The notes beneath the pieces are model-generated. The model was not told the DNA's origin. It saw nothing but the letters and a program-made list of their open reading frames with translations, and did no database searches. Of a DNA stretch of 60,727 nucleotides, positions 16,381 through 26,645 are shown in pieces. The position numbers were made by a program, and so were the translations under genes. Source of the stretch: Canibacter zhuwentaonis (lineage in GTDB: Bacteria; Actinomycetota; Actinomycetes; Actinomycetales; Microbacteriaceae). How positions within the stretch are numbered: position 1 is the stretch's first letter; each line of letters opens with the position of its first letter. Location: positions 1 to 60,727 of the forward strand of contig NZ_JAHDSZ010000007.1 in assembly GCF_018531145.1 (NCBI RefSeq), written 5' to 3'.

Positions 16381-17100
16381 ATGGCACAGCAGACATTGCA
16401 ACTTGATCGCGCGGTTATTAAGTGGGCTGTTAACGGTTCGCAAACATCCGAGCAGCACGCCATGGCAGCTCTTGCCGCCGGTCAGCCATTGCTCGTGCTA
16501 ATGCACGGTTTAGGGTCAAACGAAAACGACCTGATTCAGCTGGTAGACAAGCTGCCAGCAACCTTTGTGTGCGCGAGCGTACGCGCTGTGCTTGACTCTT
16601 ACGGCGACAGCGGCGGATACTCGTGGTTTCCGCTCTCCCTGCAGCCGGGTGGTGTTGAGCCAGACGACAGCGAGGGCATCGCTCTGGTGGCTGCTCGTGC
16701 GGTTATCGAGTGGATCGACTCACTGCGCACAACCCTAGAATCAATCGGTGGCAAACTTGACACGGTTGCGCTTATGGGGTTCTCGCAGGGCGGAGTGATG
16801 GTAACAACTATGCTCCGCGAGCGCCCCACAGAATACCTCGCGGGCGTAAACTGCTCTGGCTTTATTTCACCCGGTGAGTTTGCTGGCGATGCGCGGCTGC
16901 GTGAAATTAAACCGCCGCTGTTTTGGGGTCGTGATCCGCTAGATCCTGTGATAGGTCACGGCGCAATTAAGATCACAAGCGCATGGTCACCCGCGCACAC
17001 AACGCTTACTGAGCGGCACTATGACGGCATTGCGCACTCAATCTGCGCCGCCGAGCTGCAAGATATTAGCGATTTTCTGACTGCCGAGCTAGCAAAATAG
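16381..17100 (+). CDS. Alpha/beta hydrolase (carboxylesterase/phospholipase family)
   Basis: A cytoplasmic serine esterase of 239 aa. The oxyanion-hole motif LMHGLGSNENDL is near residue 40; the nucleophile elbow GFSQGG supplies the catalytic Ser; Asp in GRDPLDPVI and His in GIAHSI complete the triad, in the order seen in bacterial carboxylesterases and acyl-protein-thioesterase relatives. No signal peptide. GAGG about 12 nt before the ATG supports the start. Its substrate is unknown. The next gene begins 73 nt later on the same strand from its own likely promoter. Confidence 0.88.
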   Translation: MAQQTLQLDRAVIKWAVNGSQTSEQHAMAALAAGQPLLVLMHGLGSNENDLIQLVDKLPATFVCASVRAVLDSYGDSGGYSWFPLSLQPGGVEPDDSEGIALVAARAVIEWIDSLRTTLESIGGKLDTVALMGFSQGGVMVTTMLRERPTEYLAGVNCSGFISPGEFAGDARLREIKPPLFWGRDPLDPVIGHGAIKITSAWSPAHTTLTERHYDGIAHSICAAELQDISDFLTAELAK

Positions 17101-17173
17101 CCCGCTGTGCTCTCGCAACATTTTGTAACACAACTTTCTTGCAGCGTCTTTAGCCGGTATTCTTTACTGTGCC

Positions 17174-17908
17174 ATGAAACCATTTTTGCTAATCACAAGC
17201 CGTGCCGATGATACGCTCGTGTATCCGGAGGTAAACTCGTATCGCAAGCTCACAGGGCTTACCGGCGAAGGCGAGCTGGCGTGGCTGCGTGCAGAGCAGA
17301 GCGAAATTGCAGGAATCGATCTTGCCGAGTATTCCGGCATCATTCTCGCCGGCTCGCCGTTCACAGTTAGCAACAGTGACGCGCAGAAAACCGTAACAGA
17401 GCTGCGAGTTGAGCGTGAATTTGCGGCGCTGCTCGACGGGGTTGTTGCGCTCGATTATCCGTTCTTGGGTATCTGCTACGGGGTTGGCACGCTGGGCAAT
17501 CACCAGGGAGCCGTCGTTAGTAACACAAACGGCGAAGATATTCAGGTGATAACCGTCCAGCTCACCGCAGCGGGGGAGGCGGATCCGCTGTTTGCCGGTG
17601 TTTCTACCGTGTTTGACGCCTATGTAGGGCATAAAGAAGCTCTGCTGGCAGCCCCCGCGCATTTTAGCGTGCTGGCTAGCGGCGAAAACTGCCCCGTGCA
17701 GGCGTTTAAGGTGGGTCAGAACGTGTACGCAACCCAGTTTCATCCGGAACTTGAACCGGAGACCTTTAAACAGCGGATCTATGCCTACCGTGACCACGGC
17801 TATTTTGATCCCGCCACAATTGATGACCTGCTCGCGCAGATCGCGGCGGCGGATGTTGTCGCCTCGCAGCGCGTGCTGAAAAACTTTGTGAGGCTGTATG
17901 CAACCTAG
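17174..17908 (+). CDS. Class I glutamine amidotransferase domain protein
   Basis: A 244-aa stand-alone amidotransferase of the GuaA-N/PuuD-like type, which hydrolyses glutamine and passes ammonia to a partner or cleaves a gamma-glutamyl bond. The nucleophile lies in GICYGVG, and the His-Glu pair in QFHPELE, so the triad is complete. The partner synthetase domain is absent. TATTCT lies 10 nt upstream of the ATG with no Shine-Dalgarno, suggesting a nearly leaderless message. It converges with the spermidine-synthase-like gene, 5 nt between stops. Confidence 0.88.
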   Translation: MKPFLLITSRADDTLVYPEVNSYRKLTGLTGEGELAWLRAEQSEIAGIDLAEYSGIILAGSPFTVSNSDAQKTVTELRVEREFAALLDGVVALDYPFLGICYGVGTLGNHQGAVVSNTNGEDIQVITVQLTAAGEADPLFAGVSTVFDAYVGHKEALLAAPAHFSVLASGENCPVQAFKVGQNVYATQFHPELEPETFKQRIYAYRDHGYFDPATIDDLLAQIAAADVVASQRVLKNFVRLYAT

Positions 17909-17913
17909 CGCGG

Positions 17914-18759
17914 CTACCCGAACAGTGTTTCGGGTAGCTCGGGGGAGGCTAAAGGGGCTGCGTCGGTGATCGGTTTCGCGCCCGCAATATAGGCTGTAAG
18001 CTTAGCTTTTTCAAGGGTTGCTGCGGGATACGGGCCAGCGCTCATACTGCACGGCAGCAGCTCACAAACGCTGTTATCCGTGCTTGCCACAACAACAATA
18101 TTGCCAACGCTTTTACCCTTGAGCACGCGCGGCACACCAACAACAGTAACGTGAGCAAACAGGGCGCTAACCGTTGCCAGTTCGCGCTTTAAAAAGTTGC
18201 CCGCGTTGCTCGCGGCGGTGTTGATTATGAGTAGCCCCTCGGGTTTTAAGAGCGGACGCAGGGTTTGATAAAACTCTATGCTGGTTAGGTGCGCGGGGGT
18301 GCGGCTGCCGTTAAAAACGTCTGCAACGCAAATATCCACCGCGCCCTGCAGCCCGCTGGGGAGTTTGCTTGCGACCGCGCGGGCGTCACCGATCCGCACC
18401 CGGATTCCGTGATTTTTGGGGAGGGGGATGTGCTCGCGCACGAAATCTATAAGATCGGCACTGATTTCAATTACCTGCTGCTGTGAGCGGGGTCTTGTTG
18501 CCGCGATATAGCGGGGCAGTGTGAGAGCGCCGCCGCCCAGGTGCAGCGCTGTGAAGGGCTTGCCGGGGTTGCAGTAGGCGTCGATAATGTTGCCAATGCG
18601 CTGCACGTACTCGAAGAACAGCTTGTGTGGGGCGCTCGGGTGCACGTGCGACTGTGCAACACCGTTGACAGATAGCTGCAGCGCGCCGGGATTGTAGGGA
18701 TCTGTCTCTATTACCGCGGTGTCGCCGCTGGCTAAAATGCGCCTGCCAATTTCTGTCAT
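17914..18759 (-). CDS. Spermidine synthase-like (SpeE-fold) protein
   Basis: A 281-aa Rossmann-fold protein of the spermidine-synthase/methyltransferase-like group: LHLGGGALTLPR is the glycine-rich nucleotide loop, VIEISADLIDFV the acidic strand end, and ICVADVFNG the following catalytic-region motif. Such actinobacterial proteins are usually annotated as spermidine synthase, but true polyamine synthase activity is uncertain. It runs divergently from rpoB, with about 200 nt of shared upstream DNA, and AAGAAGG about 15 nt before its ATG may be its ribosome site. Confidence 0.8.
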   Translation of the reverse strand: MTEIGRRILASGDTAVIETDPYNPGALQLSVNGVAQSHVHPSAPHKLFFEYVQRIGNIIDAYCNPGKPFTALHLGGGALTLPRYIAATRPRSQQQVIEISADLIDFVREHIPLPKNHGIRVRIGDARAVASKLPSGLQGAVDICVADVFNGSRTPAHLTSIEFYQTLRPLLKPEGLLIINTAASNAGNFLKRELATVSALFAHVTVVGVPRVLKGKSVGNIVVVASTDNSVCELLPCSMSAGPYPAATLEKAKLTAYIAGAKPITDAAPLASPELPETLFG

Positions 18760-18781
18760 GTGCGTTTGCTGCGCCTTCTTG

Positions 18782-18811
18782 TTGTGTTTTTAGATACTAA
18801 TGGAATATAAT
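18782..18811 (+). promoter_or_regulatory. Main rpoBC promoter candidate
   Basis: TTGTGT (18782-18787), an 18-nt spacer and a perfect TATAAT (18806-18811). Transcription would begin near 18818, leaving a leader of about 140 nt before rpoB. Confidence 0.65.
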
Positions 18812-18815
18812 GGAT

Positions 18816-18834
18816 ACTTAACCCTGGGTTAAGT
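18816..18834. promoter_or_regulatory. 19-nt perfect palindrome at the predicted rpoB start point
   Basis: ACTTAACCC-T-GGGTTAAGT is a perfect 9-bp inverted repeat around one T, starting 4 nt after the TATAAT box and covering the predicted start of transcription. The position suits a repressor operator; as RNA it would form a 5' hairpin. No T-run follows, so it is not a terminator. Confidence 0.55.
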
Positions 18835-18959
18835 CTGCCCTCATATAGCGGTCGGTGGCGTTTAATTCAGAGTCTCTATTTATTCCCGGGGTAAATGTAG
18901 GTAGAGATCAGACTCAATTCTAATAATATCGCCTAACAGGCAATCCGGAGGTAGTTTCC

Positions 18960-21900
18960 TTGGCTGTTGCTAATAACGCATCCAACGCACCAAAGAACGG
19001 ACGCAATCACGAGCGTCTTTCGTTTGCGAAGATATCAGAGAGTTTTGCAGTGCCCGACCTGCTCGCGCTGCAGACAGAGAGCTTTGACTGGCTGGTCGGC
19101 AACTCTGCGTGGCGTGAGCGCGCCGCCGCAGCGGCAGCCGAGGGGCGTGACGACGTGTCACAAACCAGCGGTCTTGAAGAGATCTTTGCTGAAATTTCAC
19201 CGATTGAAGACAACAGCGACATCATGGAGCTGTCGTTTGAAAACCCAATTCTTGACGAGCAGAAATACAGTATCGAAGAGTGTAAAGAACGAGGTAAAAC
19301 ATATGCCGCTCCGCTTTACGTAGAGGCAGCATTCTATAACAAAGAAACCGAGGTTGTAAAGAGTCAGACGGTTTATATGGGTGACTTCCCGATTATGACC
19401 GACAAGGGCACCTTTATTATCAACGGCACCGAGCGTGTGATCGTGTCGCAGCTGGTGCGCTCGCCCGGTGTTTACTTTGAGCGTATCCAAGAAAAAAACA
19501 GCGACAAAGATATTTTCAGCGCGCGCATTATCCCAAGCCGCGGCTCATGGCTCGAGTTTGAGATCGACAAGCGCGATCAGGTTTCTGTGCGCATCGACCG
19601 CAAGCGTAAACAGTCGGTTACTGTTTTCTTAAAGGCATTGGGTCTGAGCTCTGCCGATATTCTTGAAGAGTACGCGGGCTACGAGTCAATCGCGCTAACG
19701 CTTGAAAAAGACACCATCGAGTCTCAAGAAGACGCGCTGAAAGATATTTACCACAAGCAGCGTCCGGGTGATCAGGTTGCTATTGAGGCCGCGCGTGCGC
19801 TGCTCGACAACAGCTATTTTCGCCCTAAGCGCTACGATCTTGCAAAAGTTGGTCGCTACAAGATCAACCGCAAACTAGGGTTGGCACTGCCTATCGAGCA
19901 GTCCACGCTAACAATTGAAGACATTGTAACAACTATCAAATACCTGGTTGCCCTGCACGCCGGTGACAAAACCATCCCGGGCATATACGACGGTGAAGTT
20001 ACTGATATCCGCGTTGATGTTGACGACATCGACCACTTCGGTAACCGTCGCATTCGCGCGGTCGGTGAGCTGATCCAGAATCAGGTGCGCACCGGTCTTG
20101 GTCGCATGGAGCGCGTTGTGCGAGAGCGGATGACAACTCAGGATATTGAGGCGATCACTCCAAACACGCTGATCAACACCCGCCCGGTTTTGGCGGCAAT
20201 TAAAGAGTTTTTCGGCACTAGCCAGCTGTCGCAGTTCATGGATCAAAACAATCCGCTAGCCGGTCTCACCAACAAGCGCCGCTTGTCTGCGCTGGGTCCT
20301 GGCGGTCTGTCACGTGACCGTGCAGGTGTTGAGGTGCGAGATGTGCACCCTTCTCACTACGGCAGAATGTGCCCGATTGAAACCCCGGAGGGGCCAAACA
20401 TTGGTCTGATTGGTGCGCTCGCAACATTTGCGCGCATCAACTCTTTCGGCTTCATCGAAACCCCTTACCGCCGCGTTATTGATCGTGTTGTAACAGACCA
20501 GATTGACTATCTCACCGCGCACGAAGAGGATATGTACCTGATCGCGCAGGCGGGTGCGCGCCTTGACAAGCAGGGTAAACTCGCTGATGAGCGCGTGCTG
20601 GCGCGTCCGCGTGGTTCTGAGGTGACCCTGGTTGATGCCGGTCGCATCAACTATATGGATGTTTCGCCGCGACAGATGGTTTCTGTTGCAACCTCGCTAA
20701 TTCCGTTCCTTGAGCACGATGACGCTAACCGTGCGCTGATGGGCGCGAATATGCAGCGCCAGGCTGTGCCGCTACTGCGTTCGGAAAGCCCGCTCGTGGG
20801 AACCGGTATGGAGGGTTACGCGGCGATTGACGCTGGCGATGTTGTGATCGCAAAGAACGCTGGCGTTGTCAGCTATGTTTCAGCGGATCAGGTTGTTGTG
20901 CAGCGCGATGAGGGCAATAGCGATGTGTACCATATGCGCAAGTTCAACCGCTCTAACCAGGGCACGAACTACAACCACCGCGTTATTGTGCGCGAGGGTG
21001 AGCGCGTTGAGGTTGGCGAGGTTATTGCTGACGGCCCTGCAACGGAGAACGGTGAGCTTGCACTGGGTAAAAATCTGCTCGTGGCATTTATGCCGTGGGA
21101 GGGTCTTAACTATGAGGACGCTATTATCCTGAGCCAGAATCTCGTGAAAGATGACACCCTGTCGTCGATCCACATCTCAGAGTACGACATTGACTCGCGC
21201 GACACTAAACTCGGTCGCGAAGAGATCACCCGTGATCTGCCGAGCGCGTCACAAGAGGCTCTAAAAGACCTTGACGAGCGTGGTATTGTGCGCATCGGTG
21301 CCGAGGTGCGCCCCGGTGATATTCTCGTTGGTAAGGTGACGCCTAAGGGTGAAACCGAGCTGAGCGCTGAAGAACGTCTGCTGCGCGCGATTTTCAACGA
21401 GAAGAGCCGCGAAGTGCGTGACACCTCACTGCGTGTGCCGCACGGTGTTTCCGGAACTGTAACCGCGGTTAAAGTGTTTGAGAAGAACGATGACGGTGAC
21501 GAAGAGCTCGGCTCGGGTGTAAACCAGCGAGTTGTTGTTTACATCGCGCAGAAGCGTAAGATTACCGAGGGTGATAAGCTTGCTGGTCGCCACGGTAACA
21601 AGGGTGTAATCTCGAAGATTCTGCCGGTTGAAGATATGCCGTTCTTGGCAGACGGAACCCCGGTTGACGTGATCCTGAATCCGCTCGGCATTCCTGGTCG
21701 TATGAACTTTGGGCAGGTGCTTGAAACCCACCTCGGCTGGATTGCAAAACAGGGCTGGAAGGTTGATGAGACCGCAGAATGGCTGAAAAACCTGCCTGTT
21801 AATGCATACCAGGCGGATCCGGACACCAAGGTTGCAACACCGGTTTTTGACGGCGCAACCGAGGCTGAAATCGCAGGTCTGCTAGATTCGACCCTGCCGA

Positions 21901-22448
21901 CTCGTGACGGTGTGCGCCTGATCGACGCAACCGGTAAAACGCGGCTGTTTGACGGCCGCTCGGGTGAGCCCTTCCCGTATCCGATCTCTGTTGGATACAT
22001 GTACATCCTGAAGCTGCACCACCTTGTTGATGACAAGATTCACGCGCGTTCAACCGGCCCTTACTCGATGATTACGCAGCAGCCACTGGGCGGTAAAGCT
22101 CAGTTCGGTGGTCAGCGTTTCGGTGAGATGGAGGTGTGGGCGCTTGAAGCTTACGGTGCCGCATACGCGCTGCAAGAGTTATTGACCGTGAAATCTGATG
22201 ATATTCCGGGTCGCGTGAATGCTTACGAAGCGATTGTGCGCGGTGAAAATATTCCAGAGCCAGGTGTGCCAGAGTCGTTTAGGGTGCTGATGAAAGAAAT
22301 GCAGTCGCTCTGCCTAAATGTTGAAGCGCTAGACGCTGCCGGAAAACCTGTGAGCCTCAACGAGCAGCAGAAAACTTCTCGCCCAACAGAGGACTCAGGA
22401 ATCAAGATGTCATCGCACATGGAGCCAGCGTCAATTGACGAAATCTAA
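18960..22448 (+). CDS. rpoB: DNA-directed RNA polymerase beta subunit
   Basis: Catalytic beta subunit of RNA polymerase, 1162 aa. It starts with TTG, fixed by GGAGGT 7 nt upstream and by the family N-terminus. The rifampicin region reads [15 protein letters not shown], then [14 protein letters not shown]: Gln425, Asp428 and Ser443 are the usual residues, but Asn438 (codon AAC at 20271) stands where nearly all bacteria have His (E. coli 526). Substitution of that His, including to Asn, is a known rifampicin-resistance change. Other conserved blocks ([47 protein letters not shown]) are intact. It is followed 50 nt later by rpoC. Confidence 0.99.
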   Translation: MAVANNASNAPKNGRNHERLSFAKISESFAVPDLLALQTESFDWLVGNSAWRERAAAAAAEGRDDVSQTSGLEEIFAEISPIEDNSDIMELSFENPILDEQKYSIEECKERGKTYAAPLYVEAAFYNKETEVVKSQTVYMGDFPIMTDKGTFIINGTERVIVSQLVRSPGVYFERIQEKNSDKDIFSARIIPSRGSWLEFEIDKRDQVSVRIDRKRKQSVTVFLKALGLSSADILEEYAGYESIALTLEKDTIESQEDALKDIYHKQRPGDQVAIEAARALLDNSYFRPKRYDLAKVGRYKINRKLGLALPIEQSTLTIEDIVTTIKYLVALHAGDKTIPGIYDGEVTDIRVDVDDIDHFGNRRIRAVGELIQNQVRTGLGRMERVVRERMTTQDIEAITPNTLINTRPVLAAIKEFFGTSQLSQFMDQNNPLAGLTNKRRLSALGPGGLSRDRAGVEVRDVHPSHYGRMCPIETPEGPNIGLIGALATFARINSFGFIETPYRRVIDRVVTDQIDYLTAHEEDMYLIAQAGARLDKQGKLADERVLARPRGSEVTLVDAGRINYMDVSPRQMVSVATSLIPFLEHDDANRALMGANMQRQAVPLLRSESPLVGTGMEGYAAIDAGDVVIAKNAGVVSYVSADQVVVQRDEGNSDVYHMRKFNRSNQGTNYNHRVIVREGERVEVGEVIADGPATENGELALGKNLLVAFMPWEGLNYEDAIILSQNLVKDDTLSSIHISEYDIDSRDTKLGREEITRDLPSASQEALKDLDERGIVRIGAEVRPGDILVGKVTPKGETELSAEERLLRAIFNEKSREVRDTSLRVPHGVSGTVTAVKVFEKNDDGDEELGSGVNQRVVVYIAQKRKITEGDKLAGRHGNKGVISKILPVEDMPFLADGTPVDVILNPLGIPGRMNFGQVLETHLGWIAKQGWKVDETAEWLKNLPVNAYQADPDTKVATPVFDGATEAEIAGLLDSTLPTRDGVRLIDATGKTRLFDGRSGEPFPYPISVGYMYILKLHHLVDDKIHARSTGPYSMITQQPLGGKAQFGGQRFGEMEVWALEAYGAAYALQELLTVKSDDIPGRVNAYEAIVRGENIPEPGVPESFRVLMKEMQSLCLNVEALDAAGKPVSLNEQQKTSRPTEDSGIKMSSHMEPASIDEI

Positions 22449-22498
22449 GCTCCCCTAAACACATAGAACTTATTAGTCTTCCTATTTTAAGGAGAACA

Positions 22499-25400
22499 TT
22501 GCTCGAAAGAATCAGTTTCAATGAATTGCGGATCAGTCTTGCAACAGCAGATAACATCCGCGAGTGGTCGTATGGTGAGGTTAAAAAACCAGAAACGATC
22601 AACTATCGCACACTAAAACCGGAGCGTGATGGTCTGTTTGGTGAACAGATATTCGGTCCAAGCCGTGACTGGGAGTGCGCCTGCGGCAAGTACAAGCGGA
22701 TTCGCTATAACGGGGTGCGCTGTGAGCGCTGCCAGGTTGAAGTTACTAAATCAAGTGTGCGCCGTGAGCGTATGGGGCACATTGAGCTTGCCGCTCCTGT
22801 AACCCACATCTGGTATTTCAAGGGCGTGCCGAGCCGCCTTGGTTACCTGCTCGATCTCGCGCCAAAGGATCTTGAAAAGGTTATCTACTTTGCCGCTAAT
22901 ATGGTTATTGACGTTGATGAAGAGGGTCGCCACGAAGATCTGCCAGAGCTTGAGGCGGAGCTTCGCTCGGAGATTCGCCAGCTAGAATCTGCGCGTGATC
23001 TCGACATTTCTAAGCGCCAGCAGCAGGCTGAAACCGATTTAGCGCGGCTTGAGGCTGAGGGCGCAAAAGCGGATCAGAAAAAACGCATCAAAAACGCCGC
23101 AGACCGTGAAATGGCTCGGATGCGCCGCGATGCCGACGATAAAATCAACCTGCTCGAAGAGGTTTGGGCAGAGTTTAAAAACCTTAAAACCGGTGATTTG
23201 CGCGCTGAGAATGACGTATTCCAGGAGCTTGTGGATCGTTATGGCGAGTACTTTGAGGCTTATATGGGTGCTGAGGCGATTAAGCGTCGTTTGCTTGACC
23301 TTGACCTGCAGGCAGAAAGCGACAGCCTGCACTTGCAAATTGCGGAGGGCAAAGGGCAGAAGAAGATCCGCGCGATCAAGCGTTTACGCGTTGTTAATAG
23401 CTTCCTGAAGACCGGCGCTAGCCCGGCTGCTATGGTGCTCGATGCAATCCCTGTGATTCCTCCAGAGCTGCGCCCGATGGTGCAGCTTGACGGTGGTCGT
23501 TTCGCAACGAGCGATTTGAACGATCTGTACCGCCGCGTAATTAACCGTAACAACCGTTTGCGCCGGCTGCTTGATCTGGGCGCTCCGGAAATGATTATTA
23601 ATAACGAAAAGCGGATGCTGCAGGAAGCTGTTGACGCGCTGTTCGATAACGGCAGGCGCGGCCGCCCCGTGGCGGGCACAAGCAACCGTGCGCTAAAGTC
23701 ACTGAGCGATATGCTCAAAGGCAAAGCCGGTCGTTTCCGTCAAAACTTGCTCGGTAAGCGCGTTGACTACTCGGGTCGTTCGGTTATTGTGGTTGGTCCG
23801 CAGCTGAAACTGCACCAGTGCGGTTTGCCAAAGCAGATGGCGCTAGAGTTGTTCAAGCCTTTTGTTATGAAGCGGCTTATTGATATGCTGCACGCGCAAA
23901 ACGTGAAGGCTGCCAAGCGGATGGTTGAACGCGCGCGTCCTGAGGTTTGGGATGTGCTTGAAGAGGTTATTCGCGAGCGTCCGGTGCTGCTTAACCGCGC
24001 ACCAACGCTGCACCGCTTGGGTATTCAGGCTTTTGAGCCGCAGCTCGTCGAGGGTAAGGCAATTCAGCTGCACCCGTTAGTTTGCGCCGCTTTTAACGCC
24101 GATTTTGACGGCGACCAGATGGCTGTGCATTTGCCGCTGTCTGTTGAAGCGCAGGCCGAGGCGCGGATGTTGATGCTCGCATCAAACAATATTTTGAAGC
24201 CGTCTGACGGTCGCCCTGTAACACTGCCAGCGCAGGATATGATTATCGGTCTGCACCATCTCACAACTGTGAAGCCTGGAGCTATCGGGGAGTCTCGCGC
24301 ATTCAGCTCTGTTGCTGAGGCAATATTCGCTTTTGATCAGGGAACTCTTGATCTGGGCGCGCTTGTGAAGATCCGCTTGCGCGGGTACACAGATGCTGAA
24401 GGCGTGACAGCTGATGACGCAACCCTGTTAGAAACAACGCTTGGCAGGGCGCTCTTTAACGAGGCGTTGCCATCAGACTACCCATACTTTGACAAGGTTG
24501 CTGACAAGGGCACCCTGTCGGGGCTGGTTAATGACCTGGCGGAGCGTTACCCGAAAGTGCAGGTTGCTGAAACTCTTGACGCGATTAAAGACGCAGGTTT
24601 CTATTGGGCAAGCCGTTCGGGTGTGACCGTTGCGCTGAGCGATATCGTAACCCCCGGTAACAAGGCTGAGATTCTGAGCAAGCACGAGGCTGAGGCTGCT
24701 GCTGTGCAGCAGAAGTTTGACCGCGGTATGATCACTGAGGCAGAGCGCCACCGTGAACTGGTTGCCATCTGGACGGAAGCAACCGAAGAGGTTGCTGTTG
24801 CGATGCGTGAGAGCTTCCCGGCAGACAACACTATTTTCAGGATGGTATCTTCCGGTGCTCGTGGTAACTGGCTGCAGATCCGCAACATTGCGGGTATGCG
24901 AGGTCTTGTGAGCGACCCGAAGGGCGAGATTATTCCGCGCCCGATTGTGAGTTCGTATCGTGAGGGTCTCTCTGTTGCTGAGTACTTTATTGCGACACAC
25001 GGTGCGCGTAAGGGTCTTGCTGATACCGCGCTGCGTACGGCGGACTCGGGTTATCTAACCCGCCGTCTTGTTGACGTTTCGCAGGATGTGATCATTCGCG
25101 AAGCCGACTGCGGTACGCGTCGCGGTCTTGACCTGTTAATTGCAACGACCGACGCAAACGGTGTGCTCGTGCTTGGTGAGGACGTTGAAAATTCTGTTTA
25201 CGCGCGTACGCTAGCCGCCGACGCTGTTGACAGCAAGGGCGAAGTTGTTGCCGCTGCTGGTGTTGACGTTGGCGACGTGGCAATTGCGAAGTTTGTAAAG
25301 GCTGGAATCACCGAGATCAAGGTTCGCTCTGTGCTCACCTGTGAGTCTAAAGTTGGCGTTTGCGCCAGCTGCTACGGGCGCTCACTGGCAACGGGTCAGC

Positions 25401-26425
25401 GCGTGGATATTGGCGAGGCAGTTGGTATTATTGCCGCGCAGTCAATTGGTGAGCCGGGCACGCAGCTGACAATGCGTACTTTCCACACCGGCGGATCAGC
25501 TTCTGCTGACGATATCACGCAGGGTCTGCCGCGCGTGCAGGAGCTGTTTGAGGCGCGCACGCCAAAGGGCAGCTCTCCAATCGCGGAAGCTAGCGGACGT
25601 ATCACCATTGAAGACACAGAAAAAGCGCGTCGCATTATTCTGATTCCTGATGACGGTTCTGAAGAGCGGATTTACCCTGTTTTGAAGCGTACCACGCTGA
25701 TTGTTAACGACGGTGATCGTGTTTCTCTTGGACAGCCGTTTATTCAGGGCACGCTGGACCCGAAGGATGTGCTGCAGGTGGGTGCTACCGAGAACGGCAA
25801 GCATGTGCCGGGCGAGCGCGCTGTGCAGAAGTACCTGGTTGGTGGCGTGCAGAGCGTTTACCGTTCGCAGGGTGTGCCTATTCACGATAAGCACATTGAG
25901 GTTATTGTGCGACAGATGTTGCGCAAGGTTACTGTTGTTGATCACGGTGAAACCGATCTGCTGCCGGGCGAGCTGATTGATCGCGCGCGCTACCAGACCA
26001 TTAACCGCGAAGCGCTGCTAGAGGGTAAGAAGCCAGCTACTGCGCGTCCTGAGGTTATGGGTATCACAAAAGCGTCGCTGGCAACCGAATCGTGGCTATC
26101 AGCCGCCTCTTTTCAGGAGACAACTCGCGTGCTGACACAAGCAGCGAGTGAGGGCAGCACTGATCCGCTAATTGGTCTGAAAGAGAACGTGATTATCGGT
26201 AAGCTGATTCCTGCCGGCACGGGTCTGGATAAGTACAGTAGGGTTATTGTTGAGCCAACGGAAGAGGCTCGCTCTGCGCTGTACCCGAATCGCCTGTTTG
26301 GCGCTGACATGGCGTATGACGAGAGCGATATAGCATTTGTTGACTCGGATGCGTATCAGGGAGGCGAGTTTGAGGCTGCCAGCCTTGAGGAAACCCTTGA
26401 CCGCCTCGGCGAAGAAAATAAGTAA
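22499..26425 (+). CDS. rpoC: DNA-directed RNA polymerase beta' subunit
   Basis: Largest subunit of RNA polymerase, 1308 aa, with the active-site [15 protein letters not shown], the N-terminal zinc ribbon (CACGKYK, then CERC), the second zinc site ([13 protein letters not shown]), and the trigger-loop region ([15 protein letters not shown]). It begins with TTG preceded by AAGGAG, and the N-terminus matches the family ([20 protein letters not shown]). It forms an operon with rpoB. No terminator is obvious right after the stop; instead a 220-nt leader with duplicated blocks leads to the next gene. Confidence 0.99.
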   Translation: MLERISFNELRISLATADNIREWSYGEVKKPETINYRTLKPERDGLFGEQIFGPSRDWECACGKYKRIRYNGVRCERCQVEVTKSSVRRERMGHIELAAPVTHIWYFKGVPSRLGYLLDLAPKDLEKVIYFAANMVIDVDEEGRHEDLPELEAELRSEIRQLESARDLDISKRQQQAETDLARLEAEGAKADQKKRIKNAADREMARMRRDADDKINLLEEVWAEFKNLKTGDLRAENDVFQELVDRYGEYFEAYMGAEAIKRRLLDLDLQAESDSLHLQIAEGKGQKKIRAIKRLRVVNSFLKTGASPAAMVLDAIPVIPPELRPMVQLDGGRFATSDLNDLYRRVINRNNRLRRLLDLGAPEMIINNEKRMLQEAVDALFDNGRRGRPVAGTSNRALKSLSDMLKGKAGRFRQNLLGKRVDYSGRSVIVVGPQLKLHQCGLPKQMALELFKPFVMKRLIDMLHAQNVKAAKRMVERARPEVWDVLEEVIRERPVLLNRAPTLHRLGIQAFEPQLVEGKAIQLHPLVCAAFNADFDGDQMAVHLPLSVEAQAEARMLMLASNNILKPSDGRPVTLPAQDMIIGLHHLTTVKPGAIGESRAFSSVAEAIFAFDQGTLDLGALVKIRLRGYTDAEGVTADDATLLETTLGRALFNEALPSDYPYFDKVADKGTLSGLVNDLAERYPKVQVAETLDAIKDAGFYWASRSGVTVALSDIVTPGNKAEILSKHEAEAAAVQQKFDRGMITEAERHRELVAIWTEATEEVAVAMRESFPADNTIFRMVSSGARGNWLQIRNIAGMRGLVSDPKGEIIPRPIVSSYREGLSVAEYFIATHGARKGLADTALRTADSGYLTRRLVDVSQDVIIREADCGTRRGLDLLIATTDANGVLVLGEDVENSVYARTLAADAVDSKGEVVAAAGVDVGDVAIAKFVKAGITEIKVRSVLTCESKVGVCASCYGRSLATGQRVDIGEAVGIIAAQSIGEPGTQLTMRTFHTGGSASADDITQGLPRVQELFEARTPKGSSPIAEASGRITIEDTEKARRIILIPDDGSEERIYPVLKRTTLIVNDGDRVSLGQPFIQGTLDPKDVLQVGATENGKHVPGERAVQKYLVGGVQSVYRSQGVPIHDKHIEVIVRQMLRKVTVVDHGETDLLPGELIDRARYQTINREALLEGKKPATARPEVMGITKASLATESWLSAASFQETTRVLTQAASEGSTDPLIGLKENVIIGKLIPAGTGLDKYSRVIVEPTEEARSALYPNRLFGADMAYDESDIAFVDSDAYQGGEFEAASLEETLDRLGEENK

Positions 26426-26493
26426 ACCCGCTTAAAACACAAGGTTGAGCGTCTTGCAGTATTGGTTGTGGCGCTCAGCGTTGCGTTTTATCT

Positions 26494-26640
26494 GTGTTTT
26501 ACGGCGTATACACTGTAATTCAAGTTATTAGTGTTTTCCGGTATATCACCGTACATTATTGATGTTTTACGGCGCGCCAGCTGTAATTCACATAAAATTT
26601 TTGGTATTTTTCCCGGTAGTAACCGTAGTTTTGAAAGGTG
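26494..26640. repeat. Duplicated about 70-bp leader block with four related sub-elements
   Basis: Two blocks, from about 26496 and 26564, share the order of two elements. Element 1 occurs as TTTTACGGCG-7 nt-TGTAATTCA at 26497 and again at 26565. Element 2 occurs as TTTTCCGGTATATCACCGTA at 26534 and TTTTCCCGGTAGTAACCGTA near 26608; its centre is a CGGT/ACCG inverted repeat. All four look like variants of one site (TTTT.CGG...AC.GTA). They fill the gap between rpoC and the next gene. Confidence 0.65.
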
Positions 26641-26645
26641 ATAAC

